DNA from: Clostridium sp. | GTDB lineage: Bacteria > Bacillota > Clostridia > Clostridiales > Clostridiaceae | Length of the DNA: 42,479 bases | Reading direction: 5' to 3' | NCBI GenBank assembly: GCA_029851835.1 | Contig: JARKVD010000014.1 | Location: 1-42,479, forward strand | Shown: piece by piece, positions 9,054 through 18,958 of the stretch | Layout of the letters: every line of letters begins with the position of its first letter | Numbering within the stretch: the stretch's first letter is position 1 | The notes under the pieces: generated by a model | The model's database searches: none | Told to the model about the DNA's origin: nothing | Seen by the model: the letters and a program-made list of their open reading frames with translations, nothing else | Program-made: the position numbers and the translations under genes

Positions 9054-11489
9054 TTAGTTTGCAACGATATTTACAAGTCTTCCTTTAATAACGATAACTT
9101 TTCTAACTGTTTTTCCTTCAAGGGCAGCTTTAACATTATTATCATTTAAGGCAACTTCTTTAATTTCCTCATCATTAGCAGATGTAGAAACATTTATCTT
9201 AGCTTTTATTTTACCGTTAATTTGAATTGCTATTTCAACTTCATCTTTAACTAAAGCAGATCCATCGAATACTGGCCAGCTTTCATTGAATACAGAGAAG
9301 TTCATGCCTAGGTTTTCCCATTGTTCTTCAGCAAAGTGAGGAGCAAATGGAGCAAGAAGTTTTACGTAATCAACAATAGCTTCTTTTAAGAAGGAATTAT
9401 TTTTAACTTCTTCACCAAGGTATTTATTAAGAGCGTTTGTGAACTCCATCATTCTAGCTATAGCAGTGTTGAATTGAAGTTTTTCACTATCTTCAGTTAC
9501 ACCTTTAATAGCAGTATGTCTCCAGAAGTTAAGCTCTTTTTCAGCTTTGTCTATTGTAGATTTAACATTTTCACCTTTAATAACTTCAATACAGTTATCA
9601 AGAGTTCTTTCTATTCTATCAACAAACTTACCTATAGACTTGATTCCGTCATCACTCCAAGCTCCACCGTCAGTGTATCCAAATCCAAACATTAGATACA
9701 TTCTAAATACGTCTGAACCATAAGTCTTGATGTAATCGTCAGGAGAGATTGTGTTCCCTTTAGATTTACTCATTTTTTGTCCGTCTGGTCCAAGAATTAA
9801 TCCTTGGTGAGTAAGAGATTTAAATGGCTCATCAAAGTTTAAAAGTCCCATATCTCTAAGTGCTTTAGTGATAAATCTCGCATATAGAAGATGCATACAA
9901 GCATGTTCTGGTCCTCCTACATATTTATCTACTGGAAGCATTTGATTGATAAGTTCTGTATCAAAGGCTTTCTCTGAATTCATGTTATCAGGATATCTTA
10001 GATAATAGAATGAAGAACAAACGAAAGTATCTAAAGTATCAGGGTCACGGTGTGCGTGGCCGCCACACTTAGGACAAGTTGTGTTCATGAATTCCTCTGA
10101 TTTTGCAAGAGGAGATTTTCCGTCTGGCGCAAAATCTACGTTATATGGAAGTTCTACTGGTAGATTTTCCATTGGTACTGGTACAGTTCCACACTTTTCA
10201 CAGTGAATCATTGGAATTGGAGCACCCCAGTATCTCTGTCTTGATACAAGCCAGTCTCTTAATCTGTAGTTAACTTGTTTCTTACCAAGACCATCTTTAG
10301 CAAGTTCTTCAACGATGGCATCCTTAGCTTCTTCACCAACAAGCCCATCAAATTTTCCGCTGTTAACAAGTGGTCCGAATTCAGTAAATGGAAGACCTTC
10401 TCCACCTTCAATAACTCTTTCTATTGGAAGGTTATATTTAGTTGCAAAGGCAAAGTCACGATCATCGTGTGCTGGAACAGCCATAACAGCACCAGTACCA
10501 TAAGTGTTTAGAACATAGTCTCCAACCCAGATTGGAATCTCACGTCCGTTAATTGGATTTATTGCATAAGAACCAGTGAACACACCTGTTTTTTCTCTTG
10601 AAATAGATTGTCTTTCAATATCAGACTGCTTTGCAGAAGCTTCTTTATAAGCTTCTACTGCTTCTTTATTTTCAGAAGTAGTAAGTTTATCAACAAGATC
10701 GTTTTCAGGAGCAAGAACAACATAAGTAACTCCAAATAGAGTATCTATTCTTGTTGTGAAAGTGTTGAACTCTAAATCAGAATTTACAACTTTGAAAGTC
10801 AACTCAGAACCAGTTGATCTTCCTATCCAGTGCTTTTGCATAGCCTTTGTTTTTTCAGGCCAGTCAAGACCATCAAGACCTTCTAAAAGCTCATCTGCAT
10901 AGTCAGTGATTTTAAGGAACCATTGAGTAAGGTTTTTCTTAGTAACCTCGCTGTCACATCTTTCACAGTGGCCTTCAACAACCTGCTCATTTGCAAGAAC
11001 TGTGCTACAGCTAGGGCACCAGTTTACTGGAGCATTCTTTCTGTAAGCAAGACCTTTTTCATAAAGTTTTAAGAATAGCCATTGTGTCCATTTATAGTAA
11101 TCAGGTCTGCATGTAACTACTTCATTTTCCCAGTTGAACATTGCACCCATAGCTTTTAATTGAGTTTCCATTGTAGCGATATTTTGATCTGTTGAATCCT
11201 TTGGATGGATACCAGTTTTTATTGCATAGTTTTCAGCAGGTAATCCGAAAGCATCGAAGCCCATTGGCTGGAATACATTGTATCCTTGCATTCTTTTCAT
11301 TCTTGCCCATGAGTCTACTGGTCCATAGTTAAACCAGTGTCCAGCGTGTAACTGGCTTCCTGATGGATAAGAGAACATTTCAAGAACGTATAATTTTTTA
11401 TCCATTTTATTTTTGTCAAATTTGTATAGGTTAGTTTCTTCCCATTTTTGCTGCCACTTTTTATCGGTAGCAGTTCCGTATCTAGCCAT
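9054..11489 (-). CDS. leuS: Leucyl-tRNA synthetase
   Basis: 811-residue class Ia synthetase that charges tRNA-Leu. The HIGH-type signature is HAGH at 48-51 ([15 protein letters not shown]) and KMSKS lies near residue 572 ([10 protein letters not shown]). A zinc-ribbon-like CPSC...CERC pair is near residue 160, followed by the CP1 editing domain with the [17 protein letters not shown] segment; the anticodon-binding helices and C-terminal domain complete a normal bacterial length. ATG 11489 is preceded by GAGGAGG. A T-box leader and a consensus promoter lie directly upstream, so expression responds to uncharged tRNA-Leu. Confidence 0.97.
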   Translation of the reverse strand: MARYGTATDKKWQQKWEETNLYKFDKNKMDKKLYVLEMFSYPSGSQLHAGHWFNYGPVDSWARMKRMQGYNVFQPMGFDAFGLPAENYAIKTGIHPKDSTDQNIATMETQLKAMGAMFNWENEVVTCRPDYYKWTQWLFLKLYEKGLAYRKNAPVNWCPSCSTVLANEQVVEGHCERCDSEVTKKNLTQWFLKITDYADELLEGLDGLDWPEKTKAMQKHWIGRSTGSELTFKVVNSDLEFNTFTTRIDTLFGVTYVVLAPENDLVDKLTTSENKEAVEAYKEASAKQSDIERQSISREKTGVFTGSYAINPINGREIPIWVGDYVLNTYGTGAVMAVPAHDDRDFAFATKYNLPIERVIEGGEGLPFTEFGPLVNSGKFDGLVGEEAKDAIVEELAKDGLGKKQVNYRLRDWLVSRQRYWGAPIPMIHCEKCGTVPVPMENLPVELPYNVDFAPDGKSPLAKSEEFMNTTCPKCGGHAHRDPDTLDTFVCSSFYYLRYPDNMNSEKAFDTELINQMLPVDKYVGGPEHACMHLLYARFITKALRDMGLLNFDEPFKSLTHQGLILGPDGQKMSKSKGNTISPDDYIKTYGSDVFRMYLMFGFGYTDGGAWSDDGIKSIGKFVDRIERTLDNCIEVIKGENVKSTIDKAEKELNFWRHTAIKGVTEDSEKLQFNTAIARMMEFTNALNKYLGEEVKNNSFLKEAIVDYVKLLAPFAPHFAEEQWENLGMNFSVFNESWPVFDGSALVKDEVEIAIQINGKIKAKINVSTSANDEEIKEVALNDNNVKAALEGKTVRKVIVIKGRLVNIVAN

Positions 11490-11524
11490 AGTAATCCTCC
11501 TCGTTAATAAAAATGTTTTACAAA

Positions 11525-11745
11525 ATAAAAAAAGCTTTTGTCTCTGTTAAAACAGAGACGAAAGCTATAGTTCCGCGGTACCACTCTAATTAGACCTATG
11601 AATAGGTCTCACTTAATAAAATAACGGCTTTGTATCCGTACTTGCTTCTAACAAGTAAGCTCCTAGGCAAGTTCATATAAGTGCACTACTACATCACACC
11701 AAACTGTAGCTCTCTGAAAGTGAAAATTATATTACTACTCCTAAT
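11525..11745 (-). promoter_or_regulatory. T-box leader controlling leuS, specifier CUU (Leu)
   Basis: Read on the minus strand, the region has a long stem I containing a GGTGTGATG segment and the phrase GAACTTGCCTAGGAGC. In T-box leaders the specifier follows GAA, which gives CUU (Leu) at 11671-11669. The T-box AGAGTGGTACCGCGG lies at 11587-11573, and a 16-bp terminator hairpin at 11566-11533 ends in a run of T. Binding of uncharged tRNA-Leu through its CCA end to the T-box bulge should favour the antiterminator. Confidence 0.93.
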
Positions 11746-11775
11746 CACTGCAATAATTTATTTAGTTTGTTTAAA

Positions 11776-11804
11776 ATTATACATAAACCTAAAGTTTATG
11801 TCAA
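11776..11804 (-). promoter_or_regulatory. Perfect consensus sigma-A promoter of leuS
   Basis: On the minus strand: TTGACA (11804-11799), a 17-nt spacer and TATAAT (11781-11776), matching the consensus at all twelve positions. It starts just after the stop of the upstream membrane-protein gene and drives a leader of about 280 nt. Confidence 0.85.
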
Positions 11805-11805
11805 G

Positions 11806-12309
11806 TTATTTAAATCTCCTATTTCGTATGCTGTTAACAAATACTGTTAGGACATAATCAAATATAAAGAAGGCAACATTACCAACCAATATAACTAATG
11901 CTATGGAGTATTCTAATTCTACATTTGGCATGAAAAAACTTTTATAAAGGAAAAAGGTAGCAGCAATGACTAAGTTAAAATACACCAATTTTAAAATGAT
12001 TTCTAACACCGTATTTCTACGTCTTTCAATAAAAAGTTTAACTATCCCATAAGGTCCAAATACAACTGTATATAAAAGCCATAAAGTTTTATCTGGTATA
12101 AGTACATAGCTTAGAATAGCTGATGCTCCATACACCATAATGCTTGTGGGTACATCACTGATGATTATAGCAAGTGGTATTAAAGCAGAAGTTAATCCAA
12201 GTAAAAATAGGGTATTAAAAGTAATAAAATTTGCAGCATATAATATTACAAGGGTTAAGGCAACTAGTAAGCCGCCCTTAGTTACATTTGAAGCAGAAGA
12301 ATTTTTCAT
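11806..12309 (-). CDS. Small polytopic membrane protein of unknown function
   Basis: 167 residues with four or five hydrophobic segments: TKGGLLVALTLVILYAANFI, a stretch around residues 35-55, one around 65-90, one at 105-125 and one at 135-155, ending in a basic RNRRFK tail. The spacing recalls ECF-type S-component or YybS/DUF2232-like small membrane proteins, but I see no diagnostic motif. ATG 12309 follows GGGAGGG. It lies 28 nt downstream of the J-domain gene and is the last gene of that operon, just before the leuS promoter. Confidence 0.7.
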   Translation of the reverse strand: MKNSSASNVTKGGLLVALTLVILYAANFITFNTLFLLGLTSALIPLAIIISDVPTSIMVYGASAILSYVLIPDKTLWLLYTVVFGPYGIVKLFIERRRNTVLEIILKLVYFNLVIAATFFLYKSFFMPNVELEYSIALVILVGNVAFFIFDYVLTVFVNSIRNRRFK

Positions 12310-12337
12310 AATAACCCTCCCAATCTATGAAATTCCT

Positions 12338-12967
12338 TTATATACAGCTTATGCAGTCTCCGCCCATACATTCGCAACAAGTATCAAGCATCCATAAGTT
12401 TAAGCATGTATTACACATATCATCAGAGCTGTTTCTTTGACCATAATAAGTGTTTCTGTATGTTGTTTGAGTTCTAGTTAGCTGGTTTAAAGTTTGTCTA
12501 TATTCAAAGTTGTTTGGCTCCATTGTACATGCAGTGTTAATGTAGTTAAATGCACTGTCGTGCCATCCTTTTCTATAATGGATTATCCCCATTAAGAAAT
12601 TCCATTCTGCATTTCTATTAGTTATGCTATTAAGAGTAGCTTCTGCTCCTCCTAGATTTCCTCTGTTTATATCAATTCTAACTTGTTGTAAATTCCCGTT
12701 GCCATAATTAGTGTTGTTATTATAACTAGTGTTATAGCTATTTGAACTTGAAGAATTCCCATATCCATTTGAAGCAGTATTTCCTTTCTTTATTAAAGTA
12801 TCATAGGCTTCATTAATATCTCTTAGCTTTTCTTCAGCTAAATCCTTTAGGGGGTTGTTTTCATATTTATCAGGATGGTATTGCTTTACTAGTTCTCTAT
12901 AAGCTTTTTTAATTTCGTCTGGGGTGGCAGTTTCTTTAATGCCAAGTACTTCATATGGATTTTTCAT
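12338..12967 (-). CDS. J-domain (DnaJ-like) protein with Cys-rich C-terminus
   Basis: An N-terminal J domain ([23 protein letters not shown] at 31-33) that should stimulate an Hsp70 partner, followed by a Ser/Asn/Gly/Tyr-rich linker, a TPR-like helical region ([10 protein letters not shown] to [13 protein letters not shown]) and a Cys-rich tail with seven Cys including CNTC, CCEC and the final SCI. DnaJ zinc-finger repeats are absent, so it is not the housekeeping DnaJ. A longer frame starts at GTG 12979, but AAGGAG (12984-12979) overlaps that codon; ATG 12967 lies 11 nt after it and gives 209 residues. The start overlaps the end of the preceding gene by 17 nt, implying translational coupling. 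The Cys tail may bind metal or tether the protein. Confidence 0.85.
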   Translation of the reverse strand: MKNPYEVLGIKETATPDEIKKAYRELVKQYHPDKYENNPLKDLAEEKLRDINEAYDTLIKKGNTASNGYGNSSSSNSYNTSYNNNTNYGNGNLQQVRIDINRGNLGGAEATLNSITNRNAEWNFLMGIIHYRKGWHDSAFNYINTACTMEPNNFEYRQTLNQLTRTQTTYRNTYYGQRNSSDDMCNTCLNLWMLDTCCECMGGDCISCI

Positions 12968-13832
12968 CTTTTTTGTCACTCCTTGATTTTATAATTTCTA
13001 TTTTATTCATAAGACCAAATTGTAATATGTTAAATAGTAGATCATTATTTTTTTTAAGTGGTAAATTATTTAATGCATCAACCGTTGTGCTGGCGCTCAT
13101 CATAAGATTAAATTCAATTCTGTCACGTTGAGCTTCTATCAGTTCTTCAAAGGATAAATTTTCTGTATTAAAAGCTTTATTTATTGCATTAAACTTTTGT
13201 TTTTTAAGATCATCTTCTAAATCATCATAGGCATCTATTATGTATATCCATCTTCCTAAATTATATCCAAGTGTATATAGGTCTTGTTGAAATTCTTGGT
13301 CATTATAATAAAATGATATAAGAAATCCTGTTAAGTCTGCAAAGCTATGACTTAATTCATCTATAGAAACATATTCAGTAGAATTTTCAAGTTCAGTAAG
13401 TTTTGCTAGATTATCCTCCATATTTTTAAGAAGGGGTTTTAAATCTAGGTTTTCCTTTTCGATAAATTTCTTAAGATATATGGATAATAGTTTTTTTGTA
13501 AGAGCTTTATCATCATTATAATCATCTAAAAGTTTATAATAAACTAATGCTACATTACAAAATGCAGCATAGTTCAAGGCTTTATTATTAATTACCTTTG
13601 GCTTTTTCTTTAAAGGATGGGCAATACATCTGCTGACTTCATAAGAGTTCTTATCTGCTGATAAGCTATCAAGAAGTATACCAAGAAAGGTCATATCATA
13701 ATTTAACGATAATCTGCAAAGATTTGAAAAGTTTTCTTTTATGGATAAGCATAAACCACAATAATATGCTTTAAACATTTCGTAATCTTTAATTTTAAGC
13801 TCTAATTTATAGGGCATTACATATCCAAACAT
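12951..13832 (-). CDS. DUF5685-like all-helical protein of unknown function
   Basis: 293 residues, predicted almost wholly helical. Near the N-terminus are AYYCGLC and, about 50 residues later, SRCIAHP, together a plausible Cys/His metal site. Two acidic motifs, DDYNDD near residue 102 and DAYDDLEDD near residue 200, have the spacing and helical setting of isoprenoid-synthase (squalene/phytoene synthase-like) aspartate motifs, though the sequence is not close enough to call the enzyme. Its ATG (13832-13830) shares one base with the TAA of the CYTH gene, and its 3' end overlaps the J-domain gene. Function is unknown; family assignment is from recall of the YYCGLC signature. Confidence 0.75.
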   Translation of the reverse strand: MFGYVMPYKLELKIKDYEMFKAYYCGLCLSIKENFSNLCRLSLNYDMTFLGILLDSLSADKNSYEVSRCIAHPLKKKPKVINNKALNYAAFCNVALVYYKLLDDYNDDKALTKKLLSIYLKKFIEKENLDLKPLLKNMEDNLAKLTELENSTEYVSIDELSHSFADLTGFLISFYYNDQEFQQDLYTLGYNLGRWIYIIDAYDDLEDDLKKQKFNAINKAFNTENLSFEELIEAQRDRIEFNLMMSASTTVDALNNLPLKKNNDLLFNILQFGLMNKIEIIKSRSDKKDEKSI

Positions 13833-14380
13833 TATACTCCCTTAACAATCCCTTCACTTTGTAGTAACTCATATATTGTTTTTGATGTAGTATCCTCCAT
13901 AGTGTAACCAAGAAGAGATACGATTTCTTTTATCTCATCTTCCTTTGTTCCTTCTATTTCAATATAAGGAAATGGACAAAAACTAGGGTCATTTATATCT
14001 ATCTCTATAAGTGAGGTTTTATACTTATAGCTTTCTCTATGTTTTTTTATTGACTCAACTAATTCTAAGCCTAAAGATGTAAATATTTGAGCTCCCATAG
14101 CACTATTATCTATGATTACTTCATTTTCCTCCATAATTTTATATTTTTCTTGGCTAAGTAATTTTTTAGTTGTCATATAGTTAACTATTACGTTATTTAA
14201 ATTATCTTCAACAATTCTAATACGCGCATAGCCCTTTTTATTAAGCATTCTTCTATCAGGAAAATCGTAAAGGTTATTAATTTGATTTTCATCTTTAACC
14301 TTTTTACAACCTAGATTAATTAGTTTCTCTCTAATTTTATTCACATCTATTTTAATTATTCTTGTTTCAATTTCTTGCAA
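13832..14380 (-). CDS. CYTH-domain protein (triphosphatase / class IV adenylate cyclase-like)
   Basis: 182 residues forming a CYTH beta-tunnel: N-terminal EIETRIIKID (an ExExR/K metal-triphosphate motif), alternating basic and acidic strands such as ARIRIVEDN, NEVIIDNS, HRESYKYK and LIEIDIND, and FPYIEIEG. CYTH proteins hydrolyse inorganic triphosphate or thiamine triphosphate, or cyclise ATP; which applies here cannot be read. A longer frame begins at GTG 14389 but that codon overlaps AGGAG (14393-14389); TTG 14380 lies 8 nt after it. It is the first gene of a four-gene operon with the DUF5685-like, J-domain and membrane-protein genes. Confidence 0.8.
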   Translation of the reverse strand: MQEIETRIIKIDVNKIREKLINLGCKKVKDENQINNLYDFPDRRMLNKKGYARIRIVEDNLNNVIVNYMTTKKLLSQEKYKIMEENEVIIDNSAMGAQIFTSLGLELVESIKKHRESYKYKTSLIEIDINDPSFCPFPYIEIEGTKEDEIKEIVSLLGYTMEDTTSKTIYELLQSEGIVKGV

Positions 14381-14411
14381 GGATAACACTCCTATCTTTT
14401 CTGTTTATGTC

Positions 14412-14440
14412 ATTATACCCTATGTAAAATATTATAACAA
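14412..14440 (-). promoter_or_regulatory. Promoter of the CYTH-DUF5685-DnaJ-membrane operon
   Basis: On the minus strand: TTGTTA (14440-14435), 17-nt spacer, TATAAT (14417-14412). The rest of the 14394-14655 divergent gap is very AT-rich and shows no other recognisable site. Confidence 0.7.
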
Positions 14441-14655
14441 ATTTTATTGATATTGTTAAAAAAAAATATATAATTTAAAAGTATTCTAAAGGTTTAAATT
14501 AAATCTCACTTACTGCATAGCAAAATATTGAGTTTTCAAATTAATTAAAATGGGATAATATAATAAATAGTATATTTAGATAAGAAATACTTTTATAAAT
14601 TAATGTTTTATATAAATATTTATACATATATGGGTGAGAAAGTGAGGTAATAATT

Positions 14656-15696
14656 ATGGAATATATCAATGAAATTAATATACTGGACGCCATAATTCAT
14701 ATCTTAGATAATAATTCAGATGAAGCTATATTAAATGAATATACGCTTCAGTTAACAGAGGAAGTATATGAATTTGTATTTAAGCATGTTCAAAAATGCT
14801 TAAAGGATGAGGAATTAAAATATGCTGTTTTTAATAAAGAGAGAAATATAGTTAAAGAAGTATCTCAAGAATATTTAAGTGGTGAAAATGATTTAATTAA
14901 TGTATCAAAAGAATTGGCAAGTCAGATGTTTATTCTTATGAGAGCTAAGGGGAATATACCATCTTGTGACTTACTTACAGTTGCGTTCACAACTGAACAT
15001 GGTCCATTTATAGGAATTTTTAAAATGGATTACATTAAAAACTATATGCATAATGTAGAATTTGTTGAAGGAAAAATAGGAATACATATCATACCTCAAT
15101 TTACAGGATTGCCTACAAGTAGCGGTAGAATTCAAAAATGTGCATTTATAAGACCTCTTAGGGAGGAAAATCCTTATGACTTATTAGTTATAGATAAACA
15201 ATCTAAAAACAATAAAGATGATAATGACTATGGAGCAAATTATTTTATAGAAAATTATCTTGGTTGTACTGTTATAGAAAATGGAAGAGATAAAACAAAG
15301 CAATTTATAAAAGCTGCTGAAAAATGGACTCAAAGTGCATTGAAAGAAAATGCAGATGGTCAAGAAGTGGTGCGTCGTGAGATTAAAAGAAGGCTTAAGG
15401 AAGAAGACACTATAAACTTAGATACTTTTACTGAAGAGGTTTTTGGTGCGGATGAAGAATTGAAACAAAACTTTAGAACCTATGCAATTGAAAGTGGAGT
15501 AAGTGAAAATATTGAATTAGACAAACAATGGGTTGAGAAAAAATTAAAGCGTGTAAGACTTAAAATCGATAAAGATATTGATTTATATATTTCCGAAGAA
15601 GCCTACAATGATTTAAATCGTTTTGAAATTGAAAGAGTTGGTGATGGTAGTATAAATATGATTATTAAGCATATTAAAAACTATACGGAGAAATAA
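14656..15696 (+). CDS. Nucleoid-associated protein (NdpA/YejK family)
   Basis: 346 residues matching the 37-kDa nucleoid-associated protein family: an N-terminal INEINILDAIIHILDNN segment, the central SCDLLTVAFTTEHGPFIGIFKMDY strand-turn-strand region, and a C-terminal EVFGADEELKQNF helical region followed by KRVRLKIDKDIDLYISEEAY. In Enterobacteria YejK associates with the nucleoid and topoisomerases; many Firmicutes carry homologues of unknown role. The start ATG follows GTGAGGTAATAATT. It is monocistronic, with a strong terminator downstream. Confidence 0.82.
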   Translation: MEYINEINILDAIIHILDNNSDEAILNEYTLQLTEEVYEFVFKHVQKCLKDEELKYAVFNKERNIVKEVSQEYLSGENDLINVSKELASQMFILMRAKGNIPSCDLLTVAFTTEHGPFIGIFKMDYIKNYMHNVEFVEGKIGIHIIPQFTGLPTSSGRIQKCAFIRPLREENPYDLLVIDKQSKNNKDDNDYGANYFIENYLGCTVIENGRDKTKQFIKAAEKWTQSALKENADGQEVVRREIKRRLKEEDTINLDTFTEEVFGADEELKQNFRTYAIESGVSENIELDKQWVEKKLKRVRLKIDKDIDLYISEEAYNDLNRFEIERVGDGSINMIIKHIKNYTEK

Positions 15697-15698
15697 GT

Positions 15699-15743
15699 AA
15701 AAGCTATAGGACTTAAAAGATAATTAAGTTCTATAGCTTTTAA
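15699..15743. terminator. Bidirectional terminator between convergent genes
   Basis: 18-bp stem 15699-15716/15724-15741 with one G-T pair, A-rich 5' flank and T-rich 3' flank. It serves the nucleoid-associated gene on plus and the DUF4363 gene on minus. Confidence 0.85.
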
Positions 15744-15759
15744 ATCTAAATATGTTCAT

Positions 15760-16140
15760 TTAGAATATATTACTGATTGAAAGAGATTCCATTTCTTTAA
15801 CCTCTTTAAGTAAAGCTTTAATAACGTGAATAGAAGCTAAAGCTTCATCTTCAGTTTCAGATTTTGTATATTGGCTTAGTTTTATTATTTCGTTATATAT
15901 GTTATGAAAATCTAAGTGATTTAAAAAAAGTGTTAAGTTACTTACATGACCTTCATATATATTTAAAAGTTCAAAGGAAAGCATATAGCTTTCATCCCAC
16001 TTGCTATCAATTAAATTATCTTCTATCTGGCATGTTACTTCTAACATCTTATCACAGGTTAATGTGATATATTTGCTTGCAAAGAAAAGAAAAACTAACA
16101 TTGCTATAAAAATTATAGAAGTCCAGATCATATTTTTCAT
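15760..16140 (-). CDS. DUF4363-like single-pass membrane protein
   Basis: 126 residues: one N-terminal transmembrane helix (MIWTSIIFIAMLVFLFFASK) followed by an extracytoplasmic or cytoplasmic helical domain rich in Leu, Asp and Glu. The longest frame starts 93 bases further upstream, inside the neighbouring gene, but AAGGAG sits 8 nt before ATG 16140, which is chosen. It lies 13 nt after the DUF421 gene, an arrangement seen in many clostridia, so the two probably act together in the envelope. Biochemical role unknown. Confidence 0.75.
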   Translation of the reverse strand: MKNMIWTSIIFIAMLVFLFFASKYITLTCDKMLEVTCQIEDNLIDSKWDESYMLSFELLNIYEGHVSNLTLFLNHLDFHNIYNEIIKLSQYTKSETEDEALASIHVIKALLKEVKEMESLSISNIF

Positions 16141-16153
16141 TACAGTTTCTCCT

Positions 16154-16861
16154 TTATTTTTCATGATTATTAACTGTGTTAGTAGTTTCACCCTTGAGCT
16201 GATAATAAAACTTATGTTCATTTGAATATACAATTGCTACTAAAACTTCTTTATGTGTGGTTATGTTATTATTGGCAAGCTTCTTTTCAAGCCAGTATTT
16301 ATCTTTTCCGATAGTTTTCAAGTTTTCGAGATTTATAATGCCGTCAAGTATAACAGGCATTGGTAGTGGTTCGTCTTCAATCTTTACTTCTAAGTCTTGC
16401 CTTGTAGGTGGCTCGTAAGGTGTATAGGGAAGAACTGATAGAGAGCCATCTGTTTCTAAAATTGCATAGTGGATTTCCATTAAATTAAAAAAACCTTGTT
16501 GTCTTAATTCAGCTAGCAGGTCATCGAGGTTATACCTTAACTGCCTAAGTTCTTTAATATTTACTAAACCATCCTTAATTATAATGCTTGGCTGACCGTT
16601 TAAAATACTTCTAAAATTTTCACTCTTTAGCTCTAAAAATGATATGAATACTTGGAGAAATACCAAGGTTGTAATAGGAACTATGGCATAAATTAATGGT
16701 ATTCTATTATCGGCCATGGGGAGAGTGGCAAGTTCTGAAATCATAAGGGCAACAACAAAATCCGCAGGCTCAAGTTGCCCTATTTGACGTTTTCCCATAA
16801 CACGCATTATTATAATTAGATATATATATAAAATTATTGTTCGAGCAATAAGAATAAACAT
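16154..16861 (-). CDS. DUF421 (YetF/YcaP-like) membrane protein
   Basis: About 235 residues: three N-terminal transmembrane helices containing the family signature MGKRQIGQLEPADFVVALMI and ISELATLPM, then a cytosolic alpha/beta domain with GQPSIIIKDGLVN, the N-L-DLL-ELRQQG segment, and a second half repeating the DGIINLENL pattern. The longest frame starts at TTG 16882; AAAGGTG lies 6 nt before ATG 16861 and the resulting MFILIARTIILY start matches the family. Bacillus DUF421 proteins have been linked to spore membrane properties; here the role is inferred only. Co-transcribed with the DUF4363 gene. Confidence 0.82.
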   Translation of the reverse strand: MFILIARTIILYIYLIIIMRVMGKRQIGQLEPADFVVALMISELATLPMADNRIPLIYAIVPITTLVFLQVFISFLELKSENFRSILNGQPSIIIKDGLVNIKELRQLRYNLDDLLAELRQQGFFNLMEIHYAILETDGSLSVLPYTPYEPPTRQDLEVKIEDEPLPMPVILDGIINLENLKTIGKDKYWLEKKLANNNITTHKEVLVAIVYSNEHKFYYQLKGETTNTVNNHEK

Positions 16862-17032
16862 AATCATCACCTTTATTTCCAATAATAATATGTATATTAT
16901 GTGCTCATATATATTAAATTATTTACAATTAATAAGGTTCTATTTTAAAGTTATGTAATATAATAACATTAAACCTATATATTATTACTTTGAAAGGAAA
17001 TAGCCTCGCTATGAAATGGAGGTGTAAGCAAC

Positions 17033-18700
17033 ATGCTAAATATTAAAATAAAAAAGAATTTAAAAGAAGAGACCATAAGTGTAGAAAAGGATATTTCATG
17101 TATTGATTTGATTAAAATGAACGGATTAGATAATGAGGTTCCAATTGTTCTAGTTAAGATTAATGGAGTATTAAAAGAACTATCTACTCGGATTCAAAAG
17201 GATTGTACATTAGAGCTTGTTGATATAACTAGTAAGTCTGGGATGATGTGTTATATTAGAAGCTTGCAGTTTGTATTAATTAAGGCTGTTAGCGAGGTAT
17301 TTCCAAATAGTAAGGTAACAATTGAGCATTCTTTAAGTAAAGGACTTTTTGGAGAAATAGAAAAAAAACCACCATTAGTGATAGACGATATTTATGATAT
17401 TAAAAAGAAAATGGATGAAATTATAGGTGCAGATATGCCTATTATACGTAAAAAGCTTCAAAGGGAAGAGGCTATTAATTTATTTAAAGAAGCTGGAATG
17501 GAAGACAAAGTATCACTTCTTAGTACGGTAAATCAAGATAGAGTTACAATTTATTCATTAGGAGATACTTGCGATTACTTTTACGGCCCTATGATTTATT
17601 CCACTGGTCAACTAAAGTATTTTGATTTAATTTCCTATGAACTAGGATTTATATTAAGGTTTCCAACAAATGAAGAACCTACAAAGATTCCAAGATTTGA
17701 AAGTCATAAAAAGTTAGCTAAAATATTTTGTGAAGCAGAAAAGTGGGGAAACATACTTAATGTAACTCATGTTGGGGCTTTAAATGAAAAAATTGAAAAG
17801 GAAGAAAGTGAAATTGTTACTTTAATAAGGGTTGCGGAAGCTCTTCATGAAAAGAAAATAGCATATATAGCTGATGAAATCAATAAGAATCGTAGTATAA
17901 AACTAATAACCATTTCAGGTCCATCATCCTCTGGAAAAACTACTTTTTGTAAGAGATTAGATATCCAGTTAAGAGTAAATGGGTTAGTACCTATTCAGAT
18001 CTCATTAGATGATTATTTTGTAAATCGAGAGGATACGCCTCGTGATGAGTTTGGAGAATTAGATTTTGAGTCTATTAATGCATTAGATTTAGAACTCTTC
18101 AATGAGCATTTATTGCTCTTAATGGATGGAAAAGAAGTAGAATTACCAACCTTTAATTTTATGACAGGAAAAAGAGAGTGGAATGGGCAGAAAGTTAAAT
18201 TACCTAAAGATGGTGTAATAATTATAGAAGGTATTCATGGTTTAAATAATATGTTAACTCAATCTATAGAAGATGAGCATAAATTTAAAATATATATAAG
18301 TCCTCTTACAGAAATTAATATAGACGATCATAATAGGATTTCAACTACAGATGTTAGAATGATTAGGCGAATTGTTAGAGATCATTTATCAAGAGGGTAT
18401 GATGTAGAATATACTTTGAAAATGTGGCCATCAATTAAAAGAGGAGAAAATAAGTATATTTATCCCTTCCAAGAAGAAGCTGATGTTATGTTCAATACAG
18501 CATTAATATACGAATTAGCTGTTTTAAAAAAATATGCTATTGCTGAATTAATAAAAGTACAGCCAGAAAGCCCGGTTTATAACGAAGCTGTTAGGCTACT
18601 TGAATTTTTACAAATGTTTAAAGAGATTGATAAACATTATGTTCCATCTAATTCTTTGATGAGAGAATTTATTGGAGGAAGTTGTTTCTATCAATATTAA
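17033..18700 (+). CDS. TGS-domain nucleoside (uridine) kinase-like protein
   Basis: 555 residues in three parts: an N-terminal TGS fold (residues 1-65), a region like the threonyl-tRNA synthetase second additional domain with a degenerate catalytic motif (about 70-250), and a C-terminal uridine kinase/phosphoribulokinase P-loop domain. Walker A is GPSSSGKT at 296-303, followed by SLDDYFVNREDTPRD and DGVIIIEGIHGLN (lid and Walker B regions). Length and order fit the clostridial proteins annotated nucleoside kinase. It should phosphorylate a nucleoside such as uridine with ATP or GTP; the role of the tRNA-synthetase-like half is unknown. ATG 17033 follows GGAGGTG by 8 nt. Confidence 0.85.
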   Translation: MLNIKIKKNLKEETISVEKDISCIDLIKMNGLDNEVPIVLVKINGVLKELSTRIQKDCTLELVDITSKSGMMCYIRSLQFVLIKAVSEVFPNSKVTIEHSLSKGLFGEIEKKPPLVIDDIYDIKKKMDEIIGADMPIIRKKLQREEAINLFKEAGMEDKVSLLSTVNQDRVTIYSLGDTCDYFYGPMIYSTGQLKYFDLISYELGFILRFPTNEEPTKIPRFESHKKLAKIFCEAEKWGNILNVTHVGALNEKIEKEESEIVTLIRVAEALHEKKIAYIADEINKNRSIKLITISGPSSSGKTTFCKRLDIQLRVNGLVPIQISLDDYFVNREDTPRDEFGELDFESINALDLELFNEHLLLLMDGKEVELPTFNFMTGKREWNGQKVKLPKDGVIIIEGIHGLNNMLTQSIEDEHKFKIYISPLTEINIDDHNRISTTDVRMIRRIVRDHLSRGYDVEYTLKMWPSIKRGENKYIYPFQEEADVMFNTALIYELAVLKKYAIAELIKVQPESPVYNEAVRLLEFLQMFKEIDKHYVPSNSLMREFIGGSCFYQY

Positions 18701-18746
18701 ATACTGATATATTAAATTATAAATATAACAGCGGTAGAGTATAGAT

Positions 18747-18779
18747 GATAGCAATCTGAAGTATAGGTTGCTATCTTTT
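18747..18779 (+). terminator. Intrinsic terminator of the nucleoside kinase gene
   Basis: 11-bp stem 18747-18757/18765-18775 with one G-T pair, followed by TTTTG. Confidence 0.75.
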
Positions 18780-18958
18780 GTCGTTTTAAGAAAATAAAAA
18801 ATCTTTAAATTATGTTGAATAAAGAGATATTTTTTTTAGTATAGTCGTGATATTATATAATGTGGGGCATACTAATGAAAAGAAATCTAAATAAGTTTAA
18901 ATAAATTTGAGACAATTTTACCTAGTATGTTTAAGGTTAATCTATTAGGAGGCTAATT

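Noticed and set aside
15864..16225. Plus-strand open frames opposite the DUF4363 and DUF421 genes
   Set aside because: Overlap better-supported genes, no ribosome sites, unnatural composition.
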